DNA of 63,973 bases, taken from contig JBLNCE010000173.1 of the NCBI GenBank assembly GCA_050260415.1, forward strand, positions 1-63,973, read 5' to 3'. Each line of letters opens with the position of its first letter. Position 1 is the stretch's first letter. This stretch comes from JBLNCE01 sp050260415 (GTDB taxonomy: Bacteria > Bacillota > UBA4882 > JAAYXC01). Made by a program: the position numbers and the translations under genes. Positions 32,763 through 41,457 of this stretch are shown one piece after another. The notes beneath the pieces are model-generated. The model was given only the letters and a program-made list of their open reading frames with translations, was not told the DNA's origin and made no database searches.

Positions 32763-34115
32763 CTAAATATCGAAAGGAAACGGCATCTTCGGACGGCGGC
32801 CGGACTTGCCGGCCTCGGCAAATTGACGCATCATTTTTCTGGTTTGTTCAAACTGCTGCAAGAGCCGGTTGACTTGCTGGACGTTGGTGCCGCTGCCCAA
32901 GGCGATGCGCCGGCGCCTGCTGCCGTTGATCATCTGCGGGTTGCGGCGCTCATCCGGCGTCATGGAGTGGATTATCGCCTCCACGTGCTTTAATTCCTTC
33001 TCGTCGAGGCGGAGATTACGCAGTTCCTTGGCGGGGACGCCCGGCAGCATGCCGAGAATCTGCTCCAATGGCCCCAATTTGCGCATTTCGCGCATCTGGC
33101 CGAGGAAGTCGTCGAACGTGAACTCGGCCTTGCGCAGTTTTTCCAGCATCGCTTGGGCGTTTTTTTCGTCCACCGATTTCTGGGCTTTCTCGATCAAGGA
33201 CAGGACATCGCCCATGCCAAGTATCCGCGAGGCGATCCTGTCCGGGTGAAAGACCTCGAACTGGTCAAGTTTCTCGCCGAGGCCGGCGAATTTGACCGGG
33301 GCGCCGGTGACGGCCTTGATCGACAAAGCCGCGCCGCCGCGGGTATCGCTGTCGAGCTTCGTAAGGATCAGACCGGTGAGGCCCAGTTTCTCGTGGAATG
33401 TCTTGGCGACGTTCACGGCGTCCTGCCCGGTCATGGCGTCGACGACCAGCAGTATCTCCTGGGGTTTGACAGCCGCCTTAATCCGTTCCAGTTCGGCCAT
33501 GAGCGCGTCGTCGATATGCAGGCGGCCCGCCGTGTCGAGCAGCACGTAATCCAAGCCGAGCCGCGACGCCTCCGCCACGCCGGCCGTGCAGATCTGGACC
33601 GGATCGGCACCGGACAGGGCAAAGACAGGCAAATCCGCCTGGGTACCGACCACCTGCAGTTGTTTGACCGCCGCCGGCCGGTAGACATCCGCCGCGACCA
33701 ATAGTACCCGCCGGCCCTGTTTGTGCAGATAAGCGCCGAGCTTTCCCGCGGTGGTGGTCTTGCCGGAACCTTGCAACCCGGCAAGCATCACGATCGTCGG
33801 GGGCTTACCAGCCTGGCTGAGCCGGGCCTCCTCCGTCCCCATCAATCTGGTCAGTTCCTCGTGGACGACCTTGACCACATGCTGGCCGGGCGTTAGACTC
33901 GCCAGTACCTCCTGCCCGACGGCCCGTTCCCGCACCCGCGCGATGAAGTCCTTTACGACCAGGAAATTGACGTCCGCCTCAAGCAGGGCGATGCGTACTT
34001 CCCTGAGCGCGGCATCGACGTCCGCCTCGGTCAAGCGGCCTTTGCCGCGCAGCCGGCGAAAGGTCTCCTGCAACCGTTCCGATAGGGATTCGAGGAACAA
34101 TCCGCCAACCTCCAT
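32763..34115 (-). CDS. ffh: Signal recognition particle GTPase Ffh
   Basis: A 450-residue SRP54. N-domain helices, then the NG GTPase (GLQGSGKTTTAGKLG near residue 108, DTAGRLH, TKLDSDTRGG), and the M domain that binds SRP RNA and signal peptides (RRRRIALGSGTNVQQVNRLL, Met-rich helices). The ATG at 34115 is 11 bases after the ylxM stop with GGAAG before it. The frame to 34235 is an artefact inside ylxM. Confidence 0.96.
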   Translation of the reverse strand: MEVGGLFLESLSERLQETFRRLRGKGRLTEADVDAALREVRIALLEADVNFLVVKDFIARVRERAVGQEVLASLTPGQHVVKVVHEELTRLMGTEEARLSQAGKPPTIVMLAGLQGSGKTTTAGKLGAYLHKQGRRVLLVAADVYRPAAVKQLQVVGTQADLPVFALSGADPVQICTAGVAEASRLGLDYVLLDTAGRLHIDDALMAELERIKAAVKPQEILLVVDAMTGQDAVNVAKTFHEKLGLTGLILTKLDSDTRGGAALSIKAVTGAPVKFAGLGEKLDQFEVFHPDRIASRILGMGDVLSLIEKAQKSVDEKNAQAMLEKLRKAEFTFDDFLGQMREMRKLGPLEQILGMLPGVPAKELRNLRLDEKELKHVEAIIHSMTPDERRNPQMINGSRRRRIALGSGTNVQQVNRLLQQFEQTRKMMRQFAEAGKSGRRPKMPFPFDI

Positions 34116-34126
34116 TGCTTCCGATG

Positions 34127-34516
34127 CTAACCGATCATATTGGCCAGCATCGCCGCGGCCTCGTCCAGCATGATCCGCGCCTTTGCATCGTTGCTCCCGA
34201 TGGCCCTGCGCACCTGGTCGATCTTGCCCGCGCAAGCCTTGAGCGTCTCGCGTTCCGCGCGCTCGCGGCGCTCGAGCCCGAGCCGCCGTTCATATTCCTC
34301 CAGCTGATGCGAGGCCCGGTTGAGCAGATCGTGCACGGCCTGGCGCGAAGTCGCCCAGGTCTCGGCGATCTCCTGCAGGGACCAATCCTGCAGGTAGTGG
34401 AGCTCGATTGCCTCCCGTTGGCGATCGGTGAGCAGCGAGCCGTAATGGTCAAAGAGCAACCCGATGCGCACCACCCGGTCCAGGTCGTCCAGCGCCATCA
34501 CTCCGCACAAAAACAC
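34127..34516 (-). CDS. ylxM: YlxM/p13-family DNA-binding protein
   Basis: A 129-residue protein with a sigma-70 region 4-like helix-turn-helix (LLTDRQREAIELHYLQDWSL, EIAETWATSRQAVHDLLNRA) and a charged C-terminal helix. YlxM is linked to ffh in most Firmicutes and may tune SRP expression or GTPase activity. The frame starts with GTG at 34516, inside a hairpin arm; the ATG at 34498 is the alternative. Confidence 0.9.
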   Translation of the reverse strand: MFLCGVMALDDLDRVVRIGLLFDHYGSLLTDRQREAIELHYLQDWSLQEIAETWATSRQAVHDLLNRASHQLEEYERRLGLERRERAERETLKACAGKIDQVRRAIGSNDAKARIMLDEAAAMLANMIG

Positions 34517-34545
34517 CCTGTCAAGTAAAAATACTTAACAGGGTG
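34514..34545. repeat. 14-base-arm hairpin at the ylxM start
   Basis: CACCCTGTCAAGTA (34514-34527) and TACTTAACAGGGTG (34532-34545) pair with one mismatch around AAAA. On the minus strand it is followed by TGTTTTTG, so it could end transcription from the upstream membrane-protein gene, or serve as an operator for ylxM-ffh. Confidence 0.7.
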
Positions 34546-34570
34546 AGTATACCTGAGCAACGGGGTTCTG

Positions 34571-35320
34571 TCAAGTCCCAGTCTTAACGGACGCACCTAC
34601 GGTTCCCGCCCGGATGCCATCTCTGCCATAGAAGCCGCGGTAAGCGACAACAGCCATGGCCACATAGGCCACGGTCTTTGGCAGCATCAGCATCCCCACC
34701 ACCGGCATCGCCTGGTATGTAAAGATTACGGTCATATAGCAGGCATATGAAACGACGATCAGCCCGGCGATGGCGAGGAAGGCGCGGTCTTTAGTCCTCA
34801 CCGCGTCGCGCCAGATAAGGAACGCGACGCCCAAGCCCTGAAGGAAAAGGGGGATATTCCGGTAAATCGACCAGGCGAGGGGCGCAAAGGGGCTGTTCCA
34901 GTTGTTGGCCGGGTGTAAGAAGAGCAGTAAACGCACGGCGGCCGCGCCGAACAAGATGTAGCCGAACCATCCGTAACCGCCGGCAAAGCGCCATCTCCAT
35001 GCTTTCAGGAAAAGCATATAGAAAAACGTCAGCGTGATGCCGGTGGCGAGCGCGCCCAGGCCGATCGTGACCGGGTAGCCCAAGACCGTATGCGTGGTGG
35101 ACAAACTGCCTTTGAGGTGTGAAAGTATTCGCAAGCTAAGATGGAAGGTGTCACCCAACGCGAGCAGCGCGAAGGCCGCCGTAAAACAATCCGCGACCGT
35201 GCGGTCCGCGGCCGCGATCCTCGGCCTGCGTCTCGCCATGACGATCACGAGGGTCCAGATCACGAGGAGATATACCGCGTCAAAGACGACTTCAACCCAG
35301 CGCAAAACCGCATCGAGCAT
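34571..35320 (-). CDS. Seven-helix membrane protein of unknown function
   Basis: A 249-residue integral membrane protein with about seven hydrophobic segments (for example VFDAVYLLVIWTLVIVMA, TIGLGALATGITLTFFYMLF, FLAIAGLIVVSYACYMTVIF). I do not recognise the family. It interrupts the ftsY-ylxM-ffh linkage, where no gene is normally found. AAGGAGG precedes the ATG by seven bases and overlaps the edge of a repeat phrase (35329-35363). A hairpin closes it off from ylxM. Confidence 0.8.
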   Translation of the reverse strand: MLDAVLRWVEVVFDAVYLLVIWTLVIVMARRRPRIAAADRTVADCFTAAFALLALGDTFHLSLRILSHLKGSLSTTHTVLGYPVTIGLGALATGITLTFFYMLFLKAWRWRFAGGYGWFGYILFGAAAVRLLLFLHPANNWNSPFAPLAWSIYRNIPLFLQGLGVAFLIWRDAVRTKDRAFLAIAGLIVVSYACYMTVIFTYQAMPVVGMLMLPKTVAYVAMAVVAYRGFYGRDGIRAGTVGASVKTGT

Positions 35321-35328
35321 CTTCGCCC

Positions 35329-35363
35329 CTCCTTGGGTCTTAGGAGTTCTTGGCGCTAAAGCA
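35329..35363. repeat. CTTGGG/CTTGGCG phrase
   Basis: CTCCTTGGGTCTTAGGAGTT followed by CTTGGCGCTAAAGC resembles the CTTTGCG/CTTGGCG phrases at 7634 and 16423. It runs up to the ribosome site of the downstream membrane-protein gene. Confidence 0.5.
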
Positions 35364-35431
35364 TCAAGTTTGGCAAAGAATAGTGGTAAAACGTTATTTC
35401 AACAAAAACCGTGCTTCTCCTGCCATAAACT

Positions 35432-36355
35432 TCAGCCCTCAGCAAACAATGCCCCGACAAACATCTCCGGGTCGAACTCCCGCATGTCTTCCGCCCGTTC
35501 TCCCACGCCGATCAGGGCGATGGGCAACTGCAATTGGTCGGCCAAAGCGATGACGATCCCACCTTTGGCGGTGCCGTCGAGTTTGGTCAGGACCGCCGTC
35601 TCGGCTCCAACGGCCTCGCGAAAGACCTTGGCCTGGTGGAGCGCATTCTGGCCGGTGGTCGCGTCAAGGACGAGAAGTACTCTCAGCGCGCGCCCGGCCA
35701 GGTTGGCTTCCACCACCCGGCGGACCTTGCGCAGTTCCTCCATGAGATTGACCTTGGTATGCAGCCTGCCGGCCGTGTCGATCAGGACGGCATCATACCC
35801 GCGCGCGCCGGCGGCGGCCAGGCCGTCGAAGGCTACCGCCGCGGGGTCCGCGCCGGCCTGATGGTGTATGACCTCGAGTCCGAGCCTCTGCCCCCAGATC
35901 TGGAGTTGCTCCGTAGCCGCCGCGCGAAAAGTGTCGGCCGCCACCAGGAGGACGCTGGCGCCCGAACTTCTGATGCGTTCCGCCAGTTTGGCGATGGTGG
36001 TGGTCTTGCCCACGCCGTTGACCCCCACCACCAGGTAGACGACCCCGCGCGCCGATAGGTCCATATCCAATTTGAGTTTGGCAAAGACGGCCAGGATCTC
36101 CTGGGCCAAAAATTCCTTGACCTGTCGCGGATCGGCGGTCTTTTCCAGGCGGATGCGCTCACGCACCCGCGCGAGTAATTTGTTGGCGGTCGACGCGCCC
36201 ACGTCGGCCTGGATCAGAATCGCCTCGAGGTCCGTAAAGAACTCCTCATCGATCTTGCCCCGGCGCACCAATTCTTCGAGCGGTCCGAGCAGGTTCCGCT
36301 TGGTGCGGCTCAATCCCTGTTTGAGACGGGAAAACCAGCCGGTGTCAGTGGTCAT
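35432..36355 (-). CDS. ftsY: Signal recognition particle receptor FtsY
   Basis: A 307-residue FtsY: short N-domain, GTPase G1 GVNGVGKTTTIAKLAER (near 110), DTAGRLHTK, TKLDGTAKGG and the C-terminal GVGERAEDMREFDPEMFV. It lacks the long acidic A domain, as in many Firmicutes. It docks SRP-ribosome complexes at the membrane. The ATG at 36355 has AAGGA six bases before it. Confidence 0.96.
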   Translation of the reverse strand: MTTDTGWFSRLKQGLSRTKRNLLGPLEELVRRGKIDEEFFTDLEAILIQADVGASTANKLLARVRERIRLEKTADPRQVKEFLAQEILAVFAKLKLDMDLSARGVVYLVVGVNGVGKTTTIAKLAERIRSSGASVLLVAADTFRAAATEQLQIWGQRLGLEVIHHQAGADPAAVAFDGLAAAGARGYDAVLIDTAGRLHTKVNLMEELRKVRRVVEANLAGRALRVLLVLDATTGQNALHQAKVFREAVGAETAVLTKLDGTAKGGIVIALADQLQLPIALIGVGERAEDMREFDPEMFVGALFAEG

Positions 36356-36490
36356 ATTCGTCCTTCCCAAAATCGAAATGATTAATGCCTATACCTCCAC
36401 CCGGGGCGCACAGGCAGTACACCCCTACGGCGCCTTCGGGGCGGGCGAGGCAGGCCTCGCCCCCGCATGGGACAGCCTAGACGAATTTCG

Positions 36491-36567
36491 CCCCATGCCT
36501 CTTGCCTCACGCCTTTTGCCTTTTGCCTTTTGCCTTTTCCCTCACGCCTCATGCCTCAATTGCCTCT
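36491..36567. repeat. GCCTCATGCCTCAC-type tandem phrase
   Basis: Units of 7-9 bases ending in GCC (GCCTCTTGCCTCACGCC, then four GCCTTTT units, then GCCTCATGCCTCAATTGCC) fill the end of the gap between smc and ftsY. Similar phrases lie at 53601-53640 and 61710-61779. Confidence 0.7.
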
Positions 36568-36568
36568 C

Positions 36569-39500
36569 CTACCCCGCCTTTTCCCTCAAGTGCAACGAAA
36601 CCAGCTTCGAGACGCCGAGCTCTTCCATGGTAACGCCGTAGAGGGCGTCGGCGACTTCCATGGTCCCCCGGCGGTGGGTGATGACGATAAACTGCATGCG
36701 CCGGCTGAAGGTCGCAAGCAATTCCGCGAAGCGGGCCACGTTCGCCTCGTCGAGCGTGGCGTCGATCTCATCCAGGATGCAGAAGGGCGAAGGTTTTACT
36801 TCCAGGATGGCAAAGAGCAGGGCTATCGCCGTCATGGCCCGTTCGCCGCCGGAGAGCAGCGACAGGCTTTGCAGACGCTTGCCCGGGGGTTGCGCCACGA
36901 CCTCGATGCCGGACTCCAAGGGGTTGTCGGGGTCGAGAAGGAGCAAGTCCGCCTTGCCCCCCGTGAACAGCTGTCGAAAGAGGTTGGTGAAAACATCTCT
37001 GACGCTGTTGAACGTCTCGAGGAATCTACGGCTGATCGTCCGTTCCACCTCGATGATGATCTTCTGCAGGGACTCCTTGGCTTGGTTGAGATCGTCGCTT
37101 TGACGCCGCAGGAACTCATGGCGGCTCCGGAGGCCTTCGTACTCGGCGATGGCGCCCGGATTGACCGGACCCAGGGCGCGTATCTCCGCGCGCAGCGACT
37201 CGATCTTGGCCGCCGCCTCGTCCCGCTCGAGGTCCCAATCCCGCTCCAGGCGTTCTTCCCAACCAAGTCCGTATTCCTGCAAGAGATGCGTCCGGCAGGT
37301 CTCGGCGCGGATGCGCCATTCCCCCAGGGAGAGTTCGAACCGGTGCGCCTGGTCGCCCAGGCCGTTCCGTTCGCGCCGCACGGCCCGCAGACGGTTTTCC
37401 AGTCTCTTCTGGGCTTGCTGCGCTTCGTCGCGCGCCGATAGGACCCCGGCTAACGCCGCTTCCAGTCGCACCTGTTCGTCGGCCAATAGCGCCAGCGATT
37501 CGCGGCACTCTGCCTCATCCTGCCTGAGAGTCGCGAGCAGCCCCTCGCATTCAGCCGCTTCACGGTCGGCCGCCTCCAGGTCCCGCGCCTGCTCGCCGGC
37601 CAGCCGTTCCGTTTCCGCCAGGGCTTCACGGTGTTTCTTTTCTTCCTCGATCCTGGTGGCCAAGGCGACACGGAAATCGCTCAAAGCCTGTAAGGCGGCG
37701 TCCTTCTCGCTTTGTCGCCGCCGCAGTTCCTCGCCGATGCCGGCGTGCTCCTGACGATGCCGAGCCAGATCCGCTTCCGCCTCCGCCAGGTTCGCGCGCA
37801 ACGCTTGCTCCTTTTCGGCGACGAGCGCGGCTTTTTCGTCGTTCTCGTCGAGCTGTAACCGGATAAGCTCCCCCGCTTCCCGCAGTCTGGTTTCTTCGGC
37901 GCGGAGAGTCTCCACCGTCTTGACGGCCATGGCCGATGTGTGCGCAAGGTCGCGGCGGCACGCGGCTAATTCAGCCAAGGCCGTTTCACAACCAGCCAAT
38001 TCGCCCCGTATGCGCTCGGCCTCGCCGTTGCCCTTGGCCAGGAAACTGAGGGCCGTGTCTTTCTCCCGGCGCAGATCCTCAATCTCGCGCTTGCGCCCAA
38101 GGATCTGAACCTTGCGTTGATCCAGGGCGCCGCCGGTCATAGCGCCGCCGACGCTGATCATCTCTCCTTCTTTCGTGACGATGCGATAGGCTTTGCCCGT
38201 CTTCTTCGCCAAGGCGACGGCTTGGGCCAAGGTCGGCGCCACCAAAGTATTCCCGAGCAGGTGATCGATGGTGCCGCGGTATTCCGGCGCAAATTCGAGC
38301 AGATCCGCGGCATGATAGGCCCCGCATTCCGACATCGCCTCGGCCAGTCCCGGGGAACCGGCGCGGTTGCCGCGGACCAGGTTCATCGGCAGGAAGGTGG
38401 CCCGCCCGCGCCCTGAACGCTTGAGATACGCGATGGCTTCCTGCGCCTGGCTGTCCGCCTCGATGACCACAAATTGCAGCGCCGATCCCAAAGCCACTTC
38501 GAGGGCCACCTCGTAACCGGGTTTGACCGCGATCAACTCGGCTACCAAACCCCGCACGCCGCGCGCGAACGGCTCGGCCTTGGCCTCGACGAGAATGCTC
38601 CTGACACCCGGAAAATAACCCTGATAGGTGCGTTCCATCTCCTCCAGGAGCCCCAGGCGCGACTCGAGGCCCTTGATGCGTTCCCGCCATTCCTGGTTCT
38701 TGCCTTCGATCCCCGCCAGGCTTGTCTGGAGGCCGCGCTTCTTCTCGATCAAAGCCGTTTCTTCCGCCGCCGCGGCGGCGTCCCGCCGGGCGTGCTCATC
38801 CTGCTCCTCTATAGCCGCGGAAAGCTTACGCTCGATGGCGTCTGCTTCCGTCTTTGTCGAAGCAGCCCTGGCCAGCAGTTCCTGCCGGGTCCGGTCGAGG
38901 TATTGCGCCTCCATCTGTGCGCCCTGCATCCCGTTCCGCGCCCCGGCTACCTTGTTCATATCCTCGATGATCTCCGCTTTTAGCTCTTCCTCGCGCGCGA
39001 CCAGGTCTTGCAACACATTATCGCGCACGGCGATGGAGCCCTCGGACTCCATCAGCGCGGCCGCGATCTCGGCCCTCGCCTTGCCGGCCTCGTCCATGGC
39101 CCGCGCCTGCTCGGCATGGCGTTGACGCAGGCCCTCCAGACGCCGCGCCAAATCCCCGCGGTGAGCGGCCAATGCCTGCAGACGTTCCTCCTGCGCGCGG
39201 ATCTTCTCGCGGAACACCTCGAGCCGGCCGCGCTCCTGCTCCAAACGGTTACCCATGGCAAAAACCGCCTGCTGGTTCCCGGCGATTTCCTCGTCGCGCG
39301 CGACCGCGGCCACGCGCCCCTCTTCCAGGTTGGCTTCGAGGATGGTTTCTTCCCGCGCGAGTTCGTCTTCGCGCTGGCGGACCTTGGCCAACTCCGCTTC
39401 GGCGCGGGCGATCGACTCCAGCAAGATACCCAGATCATGCCCGACGAGGTTGAGATCCAACCGGGCCAGTTCAGCTTGGAGGCGCTGGCATTCCTCGGCC

Positions 39501-40132
39501 AGCAACGCCTGCGCCTGAAGCGGTCCGAGTTGCCCCTCGATTTCGGCGAGCAGATCCATGACCCGGACCAGGTTGGCCTCGGTTTCCTCCAAGCGCCGCA
39601 TCGCGGCTGCTTTTCGCAGCTTATACTTGACCACGCCGGCCGCTTCTTCAAAGATCGCCCGCCGGTCTTCCGCTTTGACGGACAGAATGGCGTCGATCTT
39701 GCCCTGGCCGATCACGGAGTAGGCTTCCTTGCCGAGGCCTGTGTCGAGAAACATCTCTTGTATGTCGCGCAGCCTGACGTAGGATTTATTGATCAGGAAC
39801 TCGCTCTCTCCGGAGCGATACAACCGGCGGGCGATGGATACTTCGGAAAAATCGACCGGCAGGTAGCCGTCGCCGTTGTCCAGGACCAGTTCCACCTCGG
39901 CCAGGCCGAGCGGTTTGCGCTGGTCGCTCCCGGCGAAGATAATGTCGTCCTGTTTGACGCCGCGCAACGCACGCATGCTTTGCTCGCCCAACGCCCAGCG
40001 AAGCGCGTCGGCGATATTGCTCTTACCGCAGCCGTTGGGACCCACGACGGCTGTAACCCCGGGTTGGAAGATGACCTCCACGGGTTCGGCGAATGATTTG
40101 AAGCCAAGGAGCTGCAGGCGTTTTAGGTGCAA
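36569..40132 (-). CDS. smc: Chromosome segregation ATPase SMC
   Basis: A 1187-residue SMC. N-terminal Walker A GPNGCGKSNIADALRWALGE (near 32), a coiled coil, a hinge at about 500-650 (GVRGLVAELIAVKPGYE, GGAMTGGALDQRK), the returning coiled coil, and C-terminal signature LSGGERAMTAIALLF and Walker B FCILDEIDATLDEANV. With ScpA and ScpB it compacts and separates chromosomes. It starts with TTG, six bases after GAGGGG. The position before ftsY is conserved. Confidence 0.97.
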   Translation of the reverse strand: MHLKRLQLLGFKSFAEPVEVIFQPGVTAVVGPNGCGKSNIADALRWALGEQSMRALRGVKQDDIIFAGSDQRKPLGLAEVELVLDNGDGYLPVDFSEVSIARRLYRSGESEFLINKSYVRLRDIQEMFLDTGLGKEAYSVIGQGKIDAILSVKAEDRRAIFEEAAGVVKYKLRKAAAMRRLEETEANLVRVMDLLAEIEGQLGPLQAQALLAEECQRLQAELARLDLNLVGHDLGILLESIARAEAELAKVRQREDELAREETILEANLEEGRVAAVARDEEIAGNQQAVFAMGNRLEQERGRLEVFREKIRAQEERLQALAAHRGDLARRLEGLRQRHAEQARAMDEAGKARAEIAAALMESEGSIAVRDNVLQDLVAREEELKAEIIEDMNKVAGARNGMQGAQMEAQYLDRTRQELLARAASTKTEADAIERKLSAAIEEQDEHARRDAAAAAEETALIEKKRGLQTSLAGIEGKNQEWRERIKGLESRLGLLEEMERTYQGYFPGVRSILVEAKAEPFARGVRGLVAELIAVKPGYEVALEVALGSALQFVVIEADSQAQEAIAYLKRSGRGRATFLPMNLVRGNRAGSPGLAEAMSECGAYHAADLLEFAPEYRGTIDHLLGNTLVAPTLAQAVALAKKTGKAYRIVTKEGEMISVGGAMTGGALDQRKVQILGRKREIEDLRREKDTALSFLAKGNGEAERIRGELAGCETALAELAACRRDLAHTSAMAVKTVETLRAEETRLREAGELIRLQLDENDEKAALVAEKEQALRANLAEAEADLARHRQEHAGIGEELRRRQSEKDAALQALSDFRVALATRIEEEKKHREALAETERLAGEQARDLEAADREAAECEGLLATLRQDEAECRESLALLADEQVRLEAALAGVLSARDEAQQAQKRLENRLRAVRRERNGLGDQAHRFELSLGEWRIRAETCRTHLLQEYGLGWEERLERDWDLERDEAAAKIESLRAEIRALGPVNPGAIAEYEGLRSRHEFLRRQSDDLNQAKESLQKIIIEVERTISRRFLETFNSVRDVFTNLFRQLFTGGKADLLLLDPDNPLESGIEVVAQPPGKRLQSLSLLSGGERAMTAIALLFAILEVKPSPFCILDEIDATLDEANVARFAELLATFSRRMQFIVITHRRGTMEVADALYGVTMEELGVSKLVSLHLREKAG

Positions 40133-40171
40133 GCTTGTCCCCTCTTCGAGTCAAGAGTTATGGGGGCAATG

Positions 40172-40197
40172 CAAACGCACCGCATGGTTACGGTGCG
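40172..40197 (-). terminator. Possible terminator between sigH and smc
   Basis: CGCACCG (40176-40182) and CGGTGCG (40191-40197) form a seven-pair stem with an eight-base loop. On the minus strand only TTTG follows, so termination would be weak. Confidence 0.4.
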
Positions 40198-40285
40198 CCG
40201 TTCGGGGTCACCGCTCAGGCCCCAAGAGTCTTGGTCAGGATGATCTTACCACATCCGGGGGGAAAAATCGATAGGGTGTGAGCCG

Positions 40286-40975
40286 CTAACCGACCCGCAC
40301 CGTTATCGCCAGGTCCAGCCTCTTGCGCGCATATAGCGGCAGATTAGGACTGAGGAGGGAACCATACTTCTCGACCAGGCGCCGGAGCTTGAGGCGTGCC
40401 CTGGTGCGGGCGTTGTCCACGACTTTTGCCCCCAGCGCCAACTCGGCCTGGATTTCCTCCGTGGACATTCCCAAGAGCAGGAGGTCGATGACGGCGAATT
40501 CCACGTTTGATAAGTGGTTCTTGAGCACCAAACGGAGCCGTTCTTCCGCCCAGCGTTCGACGACCTCCTCCAGGGGATCGCCGTCAACGGCCACGAGGGC
40601 GTCTTGCAGGAAAGCGCGCCCATCTTCAGGGGTAAAGCCGGAATTGAGCGACAAGGCGTTTGTCAGGATACGGTTCTTCTTTGTCTGGGCATGCTTGAGG
40701 ACGTTCGCCACCCGCCGCAGGATGCAGATATAGGCAAAGGTGCTGAATTTAACGGCATAGCGCCCGGGGTCGTATTCGCCGATCGCCTTCAAAAGCCCTA
40801 TCATCCCATCCTGGCAGAGGTCCTCGTAGCAATCGGACCATCGCGCCGCGCGCATGCGGACGATGCGGTGCACCATCGGCAGATACTTCTTGACCAAATC
40901 CTCCTTCGCGAGCTCATCCCCCGCCCACGCTCTCTTGAGCAGGGCTTCGTCAATGAGTTGGTTCTCCGCTGCCAT
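40286..40975 (-). CDS. Sigma-70 family factor, SigH-like
   Basis: A 229-residue sigma factor. Region 2 is present (EDLCQDGMIGLLKAIGEYDP, KFSTFAYICILRRVANVLKH), with the NALSLN segment typical of SigH, and region 4 near 165-215 (VEFAVIDLLLLGMSTEEIQA). SigH starts sporulation and stationary-phase programmes in Bacillota. The gene lies right after spoVS, itself preceded by a SigH-type promoter, supporting the assignment. ATG at 40975 has a GGGGGGA run eight bases before it. It could also be another small group 3 sigma factor. Confidence 0.8.
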   Translation of the reverse strand: MAAENQLIDEALLKRAWAGDELAKEDLVKKYLPMVHRIVRMRAARWSDCYEDLCQDGMIGLLKAIGEYDPGRYAVKFSTFAYICILRRVANVLKHAQTKKNRILTNALSLNSGFTPEDGRAFLQDALVAVDGDPLEEVVERWAEERLRLVLKNHLSNVEFAVIDLLLLGMSTEEIQAELALGAKVVDNARTRARLKLRRLVEKYGSLLSPNLPLYARKRLDLAITVRVG

Positions 40976-41024
40976 GGCCGCAATCCCCCCCATAAAGAAT
41001 ATGGGCGGGTTGTCCCGAACATGA

Positions 41025-41055
41025 CAAAACCCCCATTCCTCCGCAAGAATGGGGG
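41025..41055 (-). terminator. Rho-independent terminator after spoVS
   Basis: On the minus strand CCCCCATTC (41055-41047) and GAATGGGGG (41038-41030) form a perfect nine-pair stem with an eight-base loop, followed by TTTTG. It separates spoVS from the sigma-factor gene. Confidence 0.85.
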
Positions 41056-41083
41056 CCTCAAAGCACCAAGCCTCCGTATTGCA

Positions 41084-41344
41084 CTACCGGTGCTGCACAA
41101 GGAATTTGATCGCGGTCCGTTCCTCTCCGTCGATCTGAACCTCGGAAAACGCGGGAATACAGACGAGGTTGACACCATTCGGCGCGACGAAGCCGCGGGT
41201 AATCGCAATCGCTTTGACTGCTTGGTTGACGGCCCCGGCACCGACCGCTTGAAGCTCAGCGGCGCCTTTCTCACGGATGACTGCTGCTAAAGCCCCTGCG
41301 ACAGATTTAGGGTTAGAGGTTGCTGATACTTTCAAGACTTCCAC
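41084..41344 (-). CDS. spoVS: Stage V sporulation protein S
   Basis: An 86-residue SpoVS (Alba-like fold): EVLKVSATSNPKSVAGALAA, GAGAVNQAVKAIAITRGFVA and IDGEERTAIKFLV. It is needed for coat assembly and core dehydration in Bacillus and is a good marker of spore-forming lineages, although it also occurs in some non-sporulators. It begins with GTG, 11 bases after AGGAGG. Own promoter (41428-41456) and terminator indicate a single-gene unit. Confidence 0.96.
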   Translation of the reverse strand: MEVLKVSATSNPKSVAGALAAVIREKGAAELQAVGAGAVNQAVKAIAITRGFVAPNGVNLVCIPAFSEVQIDGEERTAIKFLVQHR

Positions 41345-41427
41345 TACGTCAAATGCCTCCTCCCTATCCGGCCGTAACTATAAGTTATCGACCCTATTGC
41401 AACAGCAAGCAGACTTGACTAAGAATT

Positions 41428-41456
41428 CTATTCAACAGGCCGCCGGTAAATCCTTC
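41428..41456 (-). promoter_or_regulatory. SigH-type promoter of spoVS
   Basis: On the minus strand, GAAGGATTT (-35), an 11-base spacer and GTTGAATAG (-10) match the SigH consensus RnAGGAwWW-N11-12-RnnGAATww at all but the last position. It begins just past the rnc stop and would give a leader of about 75 bases to spoVS. Confidence 0.7.
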
Positions 41457-41457
41457 T

